From the NCBI GenBank assembly GCA_029210125.1, contig JARGPR010000001.1, forward strand, positions 124,001 through 188,000: 64,000 nt of DNA, given 5' to 3'. The notes under the pieces are model-generated. The model had not been told where the DNA came from. It ran no database searches and saw only the letters and a program-made list of their open reading frames with translations. Of the stretch, positions 18,992-28,223 are shown one piece after another; the first letter of the stretch is position 1, and each line of letters starts with the position of its first letter. The stretch is from Pseudomonadales bacterium. Lineage in GTDB: Bacteria > Pseudomonadota > Gammaproteobacteria > Pseudomonadales > JAHRWD01. The position numbers were made by a program, and so were the translations under genes.

Positions 18992-19726
18992 TTATTTAAG
19001 CGCAAGCATCGTGCAGAAATTTAGAGTTTGGCAAACGATCTCAACCTGCGAAAAACCAGCAGAATGGAGTCGCTCTTGATGCTCAGAGTAGTGCTCCGGA
19101 AGCAGTACGTTTTCAAGCGCTGCACGTTTTCGGCTGATCTCTAAATCAGAGTACCCGTTTGCGCGTTTGAACGCCTGATGTAGAGCGATCATATCCCGGT
19201 TGATTTTTGGATTCTGGAAAGTGATTTTTTCCGACAGCACCAACGCTCCACCGGGTAGCAACGATTGCTGGATTTTGGTCAGGAGTTGCAACCGTTGCTC
19301 GATGGGGATGAACTGAAGCGTGTAGTTCATGATGACCATTGAAGCGTGTCGATACTCAACATCCTGCAGATCGGCGCACAGTAGATCAATGAAACTTGAA
19401 TGCGAATACTGGTCAATAATTTGTTGGCACTTTTTAAGCATTGCAGCGGAGTTATCGATGCCGATTATTTTACAATTTCGTTTAGCTGCACAAGGCGCCA
19501 CTGCTAGTGCAGATGCGCCTAACGAACAACCAAGGTCATAAACTTGTGCCCCTCGTTGCAGGTACAACTCTGCGAGCGCAGGAAGCATCTCAATCGTCGA
19601 TTGATAACCCGGAACCGAGCGGGCAATCATGTCTGGAAATACTGATACTACGCGTTGATCAAATTTAAAAGCATCAACCTTACCTTTTACGGATGCGTAG
19701 ATCGTGTCGCGGGGAGTAGAATTCAT
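18992..19726 (-). CDS. cmoA: Carboxy-S-adenosyl-L-methionine synthase
   Basis: 244 aa from the ATG at 19726 (a TTG nine bases upstream is the longer alternative). CmoA converts SAM and prephenate to carboxy-SAM, the donor for CmoB. Family landmarks are FDQRVVSVFPDMIARSVPGY near the N-terminus, the SAM-binding YDLGCSLGASALAV, GIDNSAAM, and LSEKITFQN. First gene of the cmoAB pair; together with trhP at 37.6 kb it gives the cell the full oxygen-independent ho5U-to-cmo5U route for wobble uridines. Confidence 0.95.
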   Translation of the reverse strand: MNSTPRDTIYASVKGKVDAFKFDQRVVSVFPDMIARSVPGYQSTIEMLPALAELYLQRGAQVYDLGCSLGASALAVAPCAAKRNCKIIGIDNSAAMLKKCQQIIDQYSHSSFIDLLCADLQDVEYRHASMVIMNYTLQFIPIEQRLQLLTKIQQSLLPGGALVLSEKITFQNPKINRDMIALHQAFKRANGYSDLEISRKRAALENVLLPEHYSEHQERLHSAGFSQVEIVCQTLNFCTMLALK

Positions 19727-20005
19727 GGAAAACAATAGCTGGGTTCAAATATGATGTTGAGTAGATCTAATAATTGTTAGACCTGCACGTTATACTTCGG
19801 GATTATATCACCGAAACCGTAAGTTCCTCCTTTTGTTGGGGTTTGAGCACTTAAATGAAACCTGAGTGGCTGATTAACTCAATGTAACCAGGCCATAAAT
19901 GTAGCCTGCTCAGTTTTGCGAAGGAACAGTGTTTTAAATAAAATATTCGTTTGATTGGCGGCGTGTTTTGAGCGAACGGGTAACATGAGTTTATGAGAGA
20001 ACTAT

Positions 20006-20030
20006 ATGAGCAAAGATCATGAGCAAAGAT
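20006..20030 (+). repeat. 13-bp tandem duplication at the leuA start
   Basis: ATGAGCAAAGATC (20006-20018) is directly repeated as ATGAGCAAAGAT at 20019-20030. The second copy supplies the leuA ATG. The first ATG opens an eight-codon frame ending at the TAA at 20030-20032, overlapping the leuA start. The purine-rich GAGAGA ribosome-binding site is correctly spaced for the first ATG and about 20 bases from the second. Confidence 0.85.
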
Positions 20031-21566
20031 AAAATAGTCATTTTTGACACCACGTTGCGGGATGGCGAGCAAAGTCCTGGTGCCTCCATGACTCGCGATG
20101 AAAAGGTACGTATCGCAAAAGCATTAGAGAAAATGAATGTAGATGTCATTGAAGCAGGTTTTGCGATAGCCAGCCCGGGTGATTTCGCGGCGGTAAAAGC
20201 GGTTGCAGAGGCTGTCAAAGACAGCACGGTTTGTAGTTTGGCACGTGCAGGTATTCAGGATATTGAAAGTGCCGGCGAGGCCCTTGCTAAAGCAAACTCC
20301 AGCCGGATTCACACATTCATCGCAACCTCTCCAATCCACATGAAATACAAATTGCAGATGACCCCTGAACAGGTGCTGGATCAGGCAGTTCGCTCTGTTA
20401 AACATGCCCGCAACTATACCGACAACGTCGAGTTTTCATGTGAAGATGCAAGCCGTTCAGAATTCGAATACCTCTGTAAAATTATCGAAGCCACCATCTC
20501 TGCGGGTGCCACAACCATAAATCTGCCCGATACCGTTGGTTACGGAATTCCGGACGAATATGGCGCACTGGTCAAGTCTATCATCGAAAATGTGCCCAAC
20601 TCGGATAAGGCTATCTTTTCCGTACATTGTCATAACGATCTTGGTCTTGCGGTTGCCAATTCCCTGGCGGCTGTGCAGAACGGCGCGCGACAGGTCGAAT
20701 GTACCATCAACGGGCTTGGCGAGCGGGCTGGTAATGCATCTTTAGAAGAGATCGTAATGGCGATCAGAACCCGTCATGATCAGCTGCCTGTAGCCACTAC
20801 TATTGATACACAGCATATTGTTCCAACCTCCCGGTTGGTCGCAACGATTACCGGGTTCCCGGTACAACCTAACAAAGCAATTGTCGGTGCAAATGCCTTC
20901 GCCCACGAGGCGGGTATTCATCAGGATGGTGTGATTAAGCATCGCGAAACCTACGAAATTATGAAAGCAGAGGATGTTGGTTGGAGCACTAACCGTCTGG
21001 TACTGGGTAAACATTCAGGCCGAAGAGCTCTGTATAAACGCCTCGAAGAGTTAGGCGTTGTGTTTGAATCGAGGGAGGAATCCGATCAAATCTTTAAAAA
21101 ATTTAAAGAGCTGGCAGACAAAAAACATGAAATTTATGACGAAGACCTTCAGGCACTCGTTAGCGATACCCAGACTATAGAACTCGAAGAGCAATATCAG
21201 CTTGTAAGTCTGGAGGTGTGTTCAAAGACCGGGCAGACACCGCAAGCTAAACTGCAACTATTAAACAATTCCAAACAAGTTGATGCATCTGCATCCGGAA
21301 GTGGTCCGGTAGACGCTACTTTTAAAGCCATCGAACAAATTGCAAAAAGCGGCACCAACCTCCAGCTTTATAGTGTTAACGCGATTACTCAGGGCACAGA
21401 TTCACAAGGTGAAGTCACCGTGAGGTTAGAGGAAAATGGCCATATCGTAAATGGTTCAGGGGCGGATACAGATATCGTAATTGCATCGGCCAAAGCTTAT
21501 ATACATGCACTAAATTTACTGGGTTCTGATCGTCAGAGAGCTCATCCCCAAACTGAAGGAATTTAG
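20019..21566 (+). CDS. leuA: 2-isopropylmalate synthase
   Basis: 515-aa LeuA, which condenses acetyl-CoA with 2-oxoisovalerate as the first committed step of leucine synthesis. The TIM-barrel begins [17 protein letters not shown] with the metal-binding Asp, then [18 protein letters not shown] (metal-ligand His-x-His) and [18 protein letters not shown]. The C-terminal regulatory LeuA dimer domain (about 390-515) is present, so leucine feedback is expected. leuB/C/D are not in the window; instead a probable holD and rimI follow. The start lies in a tandem duplication (20006-20030), so initiation may be influenced by the upstream duplicate ATG. Confidence 0.96.
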   Translation: MSKDKIVIFDTTLRDGEQSPGASMTRDEKVRIAKALEKMNVDVIEAGFAIASPGDFAAVKAVAEAVKDSTVCSLARAGIQDIESAGEALAKANSSRIHTFIATSPIHMKYKLQMTPEQVLDQAVRSVKHARNYTDNVEFSCEDASRSEFEYLCKIIEATISAGATTINLPDTVGYGIPDEYGALVKSIIENVPNSDKAIFSVHCHNDLGLAVANSLAAVQNGARQVECTINGLGERAGNASLEEIVMAIRTRHDQLPVATTIDTQHIVPTSRLVATITGFPVQPNKAIVGANAFAHEAGIHQDGVIKHRETYEIMKAEDVGWSTNRLVLGKHSGRRALYKRLEELGVVFESREESDQIFKKFKELADKKHEIYDEDLQALVSDTQTIELEEQYQLVSLEVCSKTGQTPQAKLQLLNNSKQVDASASGSGPVDATFKAIEQIAKSGTNLQLYSVNAITQGTDSQGEVTVRLEENGHIVNGSGADTDIVIASAKAYIHALNLLGSDRQRAHPQTEGI

Positions 21567-21582
21567 TCGACCCTCGTACGAT

Positions 21583-22167
21583 ATGAGCCTTGAACCTAAT
21601 CGCCAGCAATACCTGCAACAACTCGGCATAGAAACCTGGCAACGCAGGGTTGACGCTTCATTCTTTCCGGGGGCAGCTCAGGATGTCTCAGGATTTGTCG
21701 ATCAGCAACTGGCAGATGAGTTCGATTCGAGCCCTGCCAGTGACGAGATTATTCATCTACAATCTCAAAAATTAGTACCTCAAGAACAAGTCACCAAAAA
21801 GTTTTATTGCGTCTTTGAATTTGCAGACACTAATTGCATTGTAGCTATAGAAACTGAATCTTTTGAAGAATCTATCTCGCAGGAGAACAAGCGCATATTG
21901 ATGGGTATATTGCGAGCGATTGGAGTTTCTGATTTGCCCATCTCTACTCCTATTTTTTTGGAAAACATTAGCGAAATCAAATCTTCTCTGAAGGAAAATA
22001 TGCTTCTTTTGTACTTTGGGGCGACCATAGAGGGGGATTTTTCTGAGCACGCAGGGGGCGTATTTTGTTCGGATTCTCTGCAACGTATCGCAGGTTCTGC
22101 CGATAGCAAACGTGATTTATGGCTGCGATTAAAACAGTGGAATATTTCTAACTCATTCATTGGGTGA
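21583..22167 (+). CDS. holD: Probable DNA polymerase III psi subunit (HolD-like)
   Basis: 194-aa protein, usually unannotatable. The N-terminus NRQQYLQQLGIETWQRR closely parallels the E. coli HolD start RRDWQLQQLGITQWSLRR, the segment by which psi binds chi. The middle has KRILMGILRAIGVS, comparable to HolD SDVLRALTVS, and the end has DLWLRLKQW comparable to the HolD RAALWQQI helix. It precedes rimI by 6 bases, the same order as holD-rimI in E. coli. It is longer than E. coli HolD (137 aa) because of an acidic insert around residues 35-90. Psi links the clamp loader to SSB via chi. Assignment is by pattern and synteny. Confidence 0.65.
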   Translation: MSLEPNRQQYLQQLGIETWQRRVDASFFPGAAQDVSGFVDQQLADEFDSSPASDEIIHLQSQKLVPQEQVTKKFYCVFEFADTNCIVAIETESFEESISQENKRILMGILRAIGVSDLPISTPIFLENISEIKSSLKENMLLLYFGATIEGDFSEHAGGVFCSDSLQRIAGSADSKRDLWLRLKQWNISNSFIG

Positions 22168-22173
22168 TTTATT

Positions 22174-22689
22174 ATGGCTATATCTGAGAATCGGGATCAA
22201 TTCAGTATTCGTGAAATGGGGCCTGACGACCTTGAACAAGTAGGCTCGATTGAACAGGTGGCGAGTGCTCATCCCTGGAGAAGATCGCTGTTCCAAAGCT
22301 GTTTCGATGGTGGTTACCATTGCTTTGTTGGCTGCGTTGATAGTGTTGTTGTTGGTTTTGGGATTTTGTCTGTCGCCGCTAAGGAAGCCCATTTACAAAA
22401 TATAGCCGTCTCACCAGATTGGCAGGGCGCTGGCTATGGCCGGGACCTGTTGGGCGCATTAATTGATCTGGCAAATGAGCTGAGTGCTCGAGTTATTTTT
22501 CTTGAGGTCAGTGTAGAAAATAGCGTCGCATTGAGCCTCTATCTTTCAAAAGGATTCCGGGAAATCGGGATACGAAAAAACTACTACACAACTGCAGATG
22601 GTAAGAAGGACGCACGTATAATGCGCTTGAACCTTGCTAAAACCAGTGGTTTTGAAATGATTACAGAGATGATTAGACGATCAGATTAA
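22174..22689 (+). CDS. rimI: Ribosomal protein S18 alanine N-acetyltransferase
   Basis: 171-aa GNAT-fold acetyltransferase. The acetyl-CoA-binding loop VSPDWQGAGYGRDLLGALI (R/Q-x-x-G-x-G/A type) is at about 88-106, and the RimI-typical LEVSVENSVALSLYLSKGFREIG follows, ending in ARIMRL. RimI acetylates the N-terminal alanine of ribosomal protein S18. It is slightly longer than E. coli RimI (148 aa), with extra residues at both ends. Last gene of the leuA-holD-rimI run, ended by a strong terminator. Confidence 0.9.
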   Translation: MAISENRDQFSIREMGPDDLEQVGSIEQVASAHPWRRSLFQSCFDGGYHCFVGCVDSVVVGFGILSVAAKEAHLQNIAVSPDWQGAGYGRDLLGALIDLANELSARVIFLEVSVENSVALSLYLSKGFREIGIRKNYYTTADGKKDARIMRLNLAKTSGFEMITEMIRRSD

Positions 22690-22700
22690 CTAAGAATAAT

Positions 22701-22734
22701 CATAAAAAACGCGCCGGAAGGCGCGTTTTTTATG
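22701..22734. terminator. Strong bidirectional terminator after rimI
   Basis: Perfect 15-bp inverted repeat, CATAAAAAACGCGCC and its complement, around a GGAA tetraloop. A run of T follows the stem on either strand, so it can end both rimI (plus) and the phosphate-binding-like gene at 22792 (minus). Confidence 0.93.
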
Positions 22735-22791
22735 ATCAAAATAAAGCGTAAGCTCTATTTCAATCCTCCTTCTTTCTAATGCTATTTTGCT

Positions 22792-23214
22792 CTAAGGCGC
22801 GGTTAAAATTACTTTAACCGAACCATTTACCGAAGAGGAGTTTACATACCCGATCATACTTGGATTTTTGGCAACAAGTGCCATCACCTCAGCATCGGAT
22901 GCTACCTCCTTCGGTGGTTGGCCCTTTCCGGTAAATACAATCCGGGACCAATATGACTTAAGCTGGGATGATTTTTTATTGGTTACATTTGTGTGAAACT
23001 CATCACGCGCAGCTGAGCCTTCCGCCTGATCAATCGGTACCGCAGCTCCACCGCCGGGGAATTTTTTAGATTTCCCCAAAAATATCTTGGAAACACTTTT
23101 TGCGTCCAAGGACGCTCCATTACTGGGGTGCGCGATTACCGATACCTCAGCCCATACGCCTGTTGATAGAGTCAGAAGAGCCCCAATTGCAATCTTTTTA
23201 AGACCTGATTTCAT
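22792..23214 (-). CDS. Small PstS-like periplasmic binding protein, copy 1
   Basis: 140-aa exported protein with a signal peptide ending in VWA (about 1-22). It carries one PBP-like domain of the phosphate-binding type: VIAHPSNGASLDAKSVSKIFLGK, then SRIVFTGKGQPPKEV and NPSMIGYV. That corresponds to half of a full PstS and is commonly annotated as phosphate ABC transporter substrate-binding protein, although no permease is encoded nearby. It follows a porin gene by 14 bases, so the two are cotranscribed. About 70% identical by eye to the second copy at 24562. Phosphate or another oxyanion is the likely ligand, by family only. Confidence 0.8.
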   Translation of the reverse strand: MKSGLKKIAIGALLTLSTGVWAEVSVIAHPSNGASLDAKSVSKIFLGKSKKFPGGGAAVPIDQAEGSAARDEFHTNVTNKKSSQLKSYWSRIVFTGKGQPPKEVASDAEVMALVAKNPSMIGYVNSSSVNGSVKVILTAP

Positions 23215-23228
23215 TTTTAGTGGCTCCT

Positions 23229-24416
23229 CTAGAATACGCTATCGAGTGAAAATTTAATGATGTCCAGGCTGCTATGACTTGGTTGTGCTGTAGCAACAAA
23301 TTGTCCTTTAGTACCTTCGAAATCAGTAATATGACTGACTTCAAATTTGGCGGCGGTACCTGGCATAAGGTCCCATCGAACACCAACAGTATAGGTGGTC
23401 TGTTCTTCAACGAGAGCGGCATCTAGCATCGGGCCCACTACAGGGCCGGCAAAATCACGATCACCGGCATCATTATTTTGCATTTTAGACCAGGTGAAAT
23501 GTGGCATCAGATCACCAAACCGGTACCCAACCATGAGATAAGAAGATTTTACATCCGCCATAGCTCCGTCAATGGATAGTTCTACCATTTCAGACATAAC
23601 CAGCCATTCGCCATCATCGTATTTGGCACCCAGGCTTACGTAGGAAATATCGGTCTCCGGGTTTGCGGGAACAGCGCCGCCAGCTAGTGCGGGGATATCT
23701 CCGGAAACGAGGCTGTACCCAGCTCTTAAGGTCCAGCTGTCATATTCACCAGTAAGACTAACGGTAACAAAATCGTTCAGATCTACGGTTCCACCTACGT
23801 TAGCAGAGAAGAACGAGTTGTTTGCTAGCAAGGCTTGCAGAGTGGTATCCCAGTCCCCAATACTAAAAGTATAAAGTGCTCCAATGCCATCATAGGTACT
23901 GTCCCCTGTGATCCCGTATACCTCGTCCGGTGCAGTAATCCATGGCATTGCGTAGCCAACTTCAATATATTCAGACAGTAAGTACAGTGGAGCTTTCTGG
24001 CGACCAAATCGCAGTGTCAACGCATCGCTTACTTCATAGGCTACAAATGCCCATTCAGCTTCCACGTCCCAGTCCTCATGACCTCGAGCAGCGAGCTGAG
24101 TAACCATAGTCATATAATCGTTGATGGTGTACGTCATCTGTATACCGAGATTGGATAGTGATCGAAAATCATTTTTATCACTCAGTCCACCCCAGCTATC
24201 GGTGACGGCCATGTCATCATCGTGAGTTGCAAATGACGCGGAGAAAAATCCGTTTATTTTTAGATTTGACTCGGTATCATCAAGTCTGTTTTCGAGACTA
24301 TCAAGTCTACTTTGCAATTCTTGATAGCTGGGAGAATTGTCTGCGTATACAAACGCAAATGCGGTGCTTGCCAGGGCGGCAGTAGCACTGAACCTAAATA
24401 ATTTATTTTGTATCAT
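23229..24416 (-). CDS. Porin-like outer-membrane beta-barrel protein, copy 1
   Basis: 395-aa protein with a signal peptide (about 1-25), then a short coiled coil (SYQELQSRLDSLENRLDDTESNLKI cut into heptads, about 29-52) that resembles the periplasmic trimerising segment of OprP-like/SLH-less porins, then a beta-barrel of about 340 residues with many alternating aromatic strands. It ends in FSLDSVF with the terminal Phe needed for BAM recognition. It pairs with the small PstS-like gene 14 bases downstream. I infer a channel for anions, given the partner, but specificity is not visible. Confidence 0.8.
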   Translation of the reverse strand: MIQNKLFRFSATAALASTAFAFVYADNSPSYQELQSRLDSLENRLDDTESNLKINGFFSASFATHDDDMAVTDSWGGLSDKNDFRSLSNLGIQMTYTINDYMTMVTQLAARGHEDWDVEAEWAFVAYEVSDALTLRFGRQKAPLYLLSEYIEVGYAMPWITAPDEVYGITGDSTYDGIGALYTFSIGDWDTTLQALLANNSFFSANVGGTVDLNDFVTVSLTGEYDSWTLRAGYSLVSGDIPALAGGAVPANPETDISYVSLGAKYDDGEWLVMSEMVELSIDGAMADVKSSYLMVGYRFGDLMPHFTWSKMQNNDAGDRDFAGPVVGPMLDAALVEEQTTYTVGVRWDLMPGTAAKFEVSHITDFEGTKGQFVATAQPSHSSLDIIKFSLDSVF

Positions 24417-24561
24417 TTTTGTTTCCCTTTTTTAAAATAAGGCACCAGTAATTTAGCAATCCAACTAAATGTAGCCTAATAATATAAATGTGCCAGGCTA
24501 TCGGTGATGTTTAAAACATATTTATTGGCCAACATCACATTAAGTGCTGTTTGCACAGATG

Positions 24562-24984
24562 TCAGGGTGCCGTTAGTACCACCTTTACCGAATCATTTGC
24601 TGCAGATGAATCAATGTATCCGATCATGCTAGGGTTTTGAGAAACCAGGTCAATTACTTCAGCATCCGAGTCAACCTCTTTAGGTGGTTGACCTTTACCT
24701 GTGAAAACAATTCTGGACCAATAGGATTTCAACTGAGCCGAACTTTTTTTGATTACACTTTGATGGAACTCAGCTCGAGATGATGAGCCTTCAGCTTGTT
24801 CAATCGGAACGGCTTCATTTCCTCCTGGGAATTTCCTGGATTTACCCAAAAAAAGCTTAGAAGCTATTTTGGCATTAATTGCATCGCCGTTGCTCGGGTG
24901 CACAATTACTGATATTTCCGCTAGCACACCAGTTGATACAGTCAGCAGCGTTGCTATTGCGATGTGTTTGATGCTGGATTTCAT
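24562..24984 (-). CDS. Small PstS-like periplasmic binding protein, copy 2
   Basis: 140-aa paralogue of the protein at 22792, same length with no gaps: signal peptide ending VLA, VIVHPSNGDAINAKIASKLFLGK, SRIVFTGKGQPPKEV and NPSMIGYI. Substitutions cluster between motifs. It lies 92 bases downstream of a second porin gene, so porin plus binding protein form a duplicated unit. The ligand is unknown; phosphate-type by family. Confidence 0.8.
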   Translation of the reverse strand: MKSSIKHIAIATLLTVSTGVLAEISVIVHPSNGDAINAKIASKLFLGKSRKFPGGNEAVPIEQAEGSSSRAEFHQSVIKKSSAQLKSYWSRIVFTGKGQPPKEVDSDAEVIDLVSQNPSMIGYIDSSAANDSVKVVLTAP

Positions 24985-25076
24985 GTTAGATATTCTCCGT
25001 TGAATATATCGATATCAGTAGAATTGGGTCACGCGACCTCATCTGATTTGTTTTAGAACTTAAGTACAAGTATTTG

Positions 25077-26162
25077 TTAAAATACTAATGAAAATGAGGA
25101 CGTGATTTTGGTGGTGTCATCCACAGGTTGGCCACCCAATGCTGCAGGAAAAGTATCAAAAAGACCTGCTGATCCGGTGTCAGGACTGATACGACTTATT
25201 TCAAAATTGAGTCGAGACGCTGGGCTGGTAGTAATTTCAAGTGCCGCAGTTAGCGTGCTTTCGCTTTGGTTAATAGGACTGTTGCTAGTTTCAATTTCAC
25301 TGTATGTAAGGCTAGGGAGGTATTTTTCCACCCGATAACCGATGGTTGTATACCACGAGCGTGTTGTTGGGAATGCAGAATTACTCATGGCGCGTTTCGC
25401 TTGTTCAGCCATCAGCATTATATTTCCCCATTCGAATTTTCCACCGTAGGTCGTGAACAGTACCTTTCCGTCGGTCGCGTTGGGAAAGCCACCGCCCGTG
25501 GCTACAGCCACGTTATCAGTGAACTCAATATCATGGATGCTGTATCGAAGCATGCCGTAATCATTACGAAGTTCGAATACAACTCCTGTGGTTCGCTGCA
25601 TGTCTACGTCTACTGTTAGCCCTGCTGCGGGTACATTGAATTCGTTTTCTCCGTTATACAGGGTGGCAGAGTATTCAAGATCACCTATGTAATTTGAATA
25701 GGTAATATCGAATCCTGCCACGGAATTAAATGGTATATTGGCCGACCCGTAAACATCTTCAGGTGGTAAGGCCCACGGATAGGTGATGCCTACATCTATG
25801 GACTGAGAAAGCATAAAGAATGGCGCTAGAATTTTTCCGACAGTTACTTTTAGGGTATCGGTCGGGGTATACGAAAGGTAAGCCCATTCGGCTTCAACAG
25901 ACCAACCTGTTCTACCTTTTGATAGCAATTGGAAAGTAAAATCGATTGGTAGGTCAATATCCGGATCAAAATTGAATTGAAGTCCAACCTTGGAGACGTC
26001 AGAAGAATTGGGGTTTCGTCCGACACCCGCGTAGTCTATCTTCGAGTCAGTAAAACTGATTCCTGCGGTTATAAAAGCATTGGTTGTAACCGTAGGTTCG
26101 GCCAAACTGGAAAATGACAACGAGCACAGTGATGCCGCAGCTATAAATTTAATTGGGTTCAT
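25077..26162 (-). CDS. Porin-like outer-membrane beta-barrel protein, copy 2
   Basis: 361 aa from the ATG at 26162, which is preceded by AAAGG-AAAG and starts a clean signal peptide (MNPIKFIAAASLCSLSFSSLAEP); a longer frame to 26210 lacks these. The mature part is a beta-barrel ending in ITSSFSLVF. It shares short blocks with the other porin (GWSVEAEWAYLSY, APFFMLSQSIDVGITYPWA versus APLYLLSEYIEVGYAMPWI) but lacks its N-terminal coiled coil. Upstream gene of the second porin/PBP pair; a chemoreceptor gene lies about 200 bases further upstream on the same strand. Confidence 0.8.
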   Translation of the reverse strand: MNPIKFIAAASLCSLSFSSLAEPTVTTNAFITAGISFTDSKIDYAGVGRNPNSSDVSKVGLQFNFDPDIDLPIDFTFQLLSKGRTGWSVEAEWAYLSYTPTDTLKVTVGKILAPFFMLSQSIDVGITYPWALPPEDVYGSANIPFNSVAGFDITYSNYIGDLEYSATLYNGENEFNVPAAGLTVDVDMQRTTGVVFELRNDYGMLRYSIHDIEFTDNVAVATGGGFPNATDGKVLFTTYGGKFEWGNIMLMAEQAKRAMSNSAFPTTRSWYTTIGYRVEKYLPSLTYSEIETSNSPINQSESTLTAALEITTSPASRLNFEISRISPDTGSAGLFDTFPAALGGQPVDDTTKITSSFSLVF

Positions 26163-26363
26163 CGGTTCTTTACCTTTTTTGAGGTGGTTTATGCAACCAC
26201 CAGTGATCAAGCCACTAAGAATATGACTGCACTGGGTAAAGCGAAATAACGCCCAGAATTCCTAAATTTATATGTACAAAAAGATCTATCCTTACTTGCG
26301 TAGAGTAATTGTTTTAACTGATTTTTACCTGCTGACTATGCGACCACTTCGTGATGCCCATAG

Positions 26364-27983
26364 TCACACTTTGAACTGTCCGCCCACGCTTTTAAGTTGC
26401 TGTGATAGTTTGTCGAGCGAAACACTTAATTCACTAACTTTATCTGAACTTTCTACAAACTCTTCTGCTGAACTGCGCATGTTACTTACATTGTCCTGGA
26501 TCATTTCCGAGGTCCGCTGTTGTTCTTCCGTGGCTACGGCTATCTGGCTGTTCATGCTGGAAATTTCTTCAACCTGATCTGTTATTTGTTGTAGAGAAGT
26601 ACCTGCTTTTTCAGCTTGTTCTACACTGGTTTTAGCCTGATCCTGACCTTCCGCCATTACTTTTACTGCCGATTGGGCGGCGGATTGTAGTTGCTCAATG
26701 ACTGCTTGAATTTCCTGTGTAGATTCCTGTGTTTTTGATGCGAGTGTTCGTACCTCATCGGCAACTACTGCAAAACCACGACCGTGTTCGCCTGCTCTGG
26801 CTGCTTCAATAGCTGCGTTTAAAGCAAGTAAATTGGTTTGCTCGGCAATGCTCTTAATAACGTCGAGAATACTGCCCACATCTTCTACATCTGATTCAAG
26901 TTTTGAAATTACGGTAGCCGCATGCTCCACTTCGTTGGCAAGTGCGTTGATTGAATTTACTGCCTGATTAACGATCTGATTACCTTCCTTAGCGACGGAA
27001 TCAGCGGAATTAGCAGAGTTCGCTGCAGAGGAGGCATGGGTTGCAACCTCATTCACGCTATCACGCATTTCATTTATTGAGTGTGAAATCTCCTGTGCAG
27101 AGTTGCTTTGAGCCTGAGCCATAAATTTTGTGGATTGCGTAACGCTACCAAGGTCTGTTGATACAGTGGTTAGGTTCGGTATAACACCCACGACATCCGA
27201 GATGGTTTTTTGCAACTTCTCCATGAATTGGTTAAATACCACTACTAGCTGGCCAATTTCATCATTTGATTTTTGTTCGATTCGCTGAGTCAGATCACCT
27301 TCACCCCGTGCGATATCGGTCAGGCTGGTAAGCACCAGGCCAATATTCTGAGTGATGAGTCGTATTACAACATAGGCAGTACACACCAATAGCAATACCA
27401 TTAATGCTCCAATCATGTATCCGTATTCAAGAGCCTGTTGTGAGGCTGCCTTTGAGTCATTAACCAGTTGATTGAACTGCTTTAGACTTTTTTCTCGAAA
27501 TGCTTGCAGGTTTGCCAATGCAGCCCCGTTGGTCGATTCCATGTTGGCAACGGCATTGGGAATTTGGTCGGGGTCGATGTCGCCACTTATCATTCCAGCC
27601 GTGATAAATACAGCGGCTTTAACGTATAACTCCACGCTTGTTTTTATTTCATCGATATCGTTTGAATTTGATGGTAGGAGTGTTTTTTGTTGTTCAAGGT
27701 TTTCATACAATCCATTAAATATTTTCGCAGCGGCATCCATCAGCTCTTCCTCGCCACTGGAAACGGCCGAAACATATAGCTCTTTAGCTTTTCCGAGCGC
27801 GACTATATTTGAATTGGCTAATTCTAAAACGGGGTAGTATGTACTTGATAGCTGCTGCAAACGCACGGCATTTTCGTTGTTAACATTGGCGTTGAATAGC
27901 AGATAAGCAATAAACCCGATGGACGCGACCATAGGTATCAACCAAATTTTGAATCGTAGCGGTAAATCAATAAACCATTTCAT
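26364..27983 (-). CDS. Methyl-accepting chemotaxis protein
   Basis: 539-aa receptor. Transmembrane helix 1 is at about 10-30, a helical periplasmic sensor of about 155 residues follows (four-helix-bundle-like), TM2 is at about 188-210, HAMP about 211-265, then the methylation/signalling region with the invariant hairpin tip [32 protein letters not shown]. It would sense a periplasmic ligand and control CheA. It is transcribed in the same direction as the two porin/PBP pairs immediately downstream, which hints that uptake and taxis concern the same solute; that link is inference. Confidence 0.92.
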   Translation of the reverse strand: MKWFIDLPLRFKIWLIPMVASIGFIAYLLFNANVNNENAVRLQQLSSTYYPVLELANSNIVALGKAKELYVSAVSSGEEELMDAAAKIFNGLYENLEQQKTLLPSNSNDIDEIKTSVELYVKAAVFITAGMISGDIDPDQIPNAVANMESTNGAALANLQAFREKSLKQFNQLVNDSKAASQQALEYGYMIGALMVLLLVCTAYVVIRLITQNIGLVLTSLTDIARGEGDLTQRIEQKSNDEIGQLVVVFNQFMEKLQKTISDVVGVIPNLTTVSTDLGSVTQSTKFMAQAQSNSAQEISHSINEMRDSVNEVATHASSAANSANSADSVAKEGNQIVNQAVNSINALANEVEHAATVISKLESDVEDVGSILDVIKSIAEQTNLLALNAAIEAARAGEHGRGFAVVADEVRTLASKTQESTQEIQAVIEQLQSAAQSAVKVMAEGQDQAKTSVEQAEKAGTSLQQITDQVEEISSMNSQIAVATEEQQRTSEMIQDNVSNMRSSAEEFVESSDKVSELSVSLDKLSQQLKSVGGQFKV

Positions 27984-28223
27984 AAGCAGAAGTCCATCGT
28001 TGGTATTTTCGTATCGGCTACTTAAAAAACTAGCTTAACTTCACGTTTTTGCAAACTTTTGGTGCGGATTTAAATTGTGATGGATAAGTGCTCTACCAGG
28101 ACAGGTCTATTTAGGGAGCACAGTGGTTTTGCGGGTAGTGTGCTGAATAGAGTATGGGTGAAACGGGAGCGAACAGCGCGGAGAAAAGAGCTGTGTAACT
28201 TTTTGAGTGCGGATTCTGTGGGC

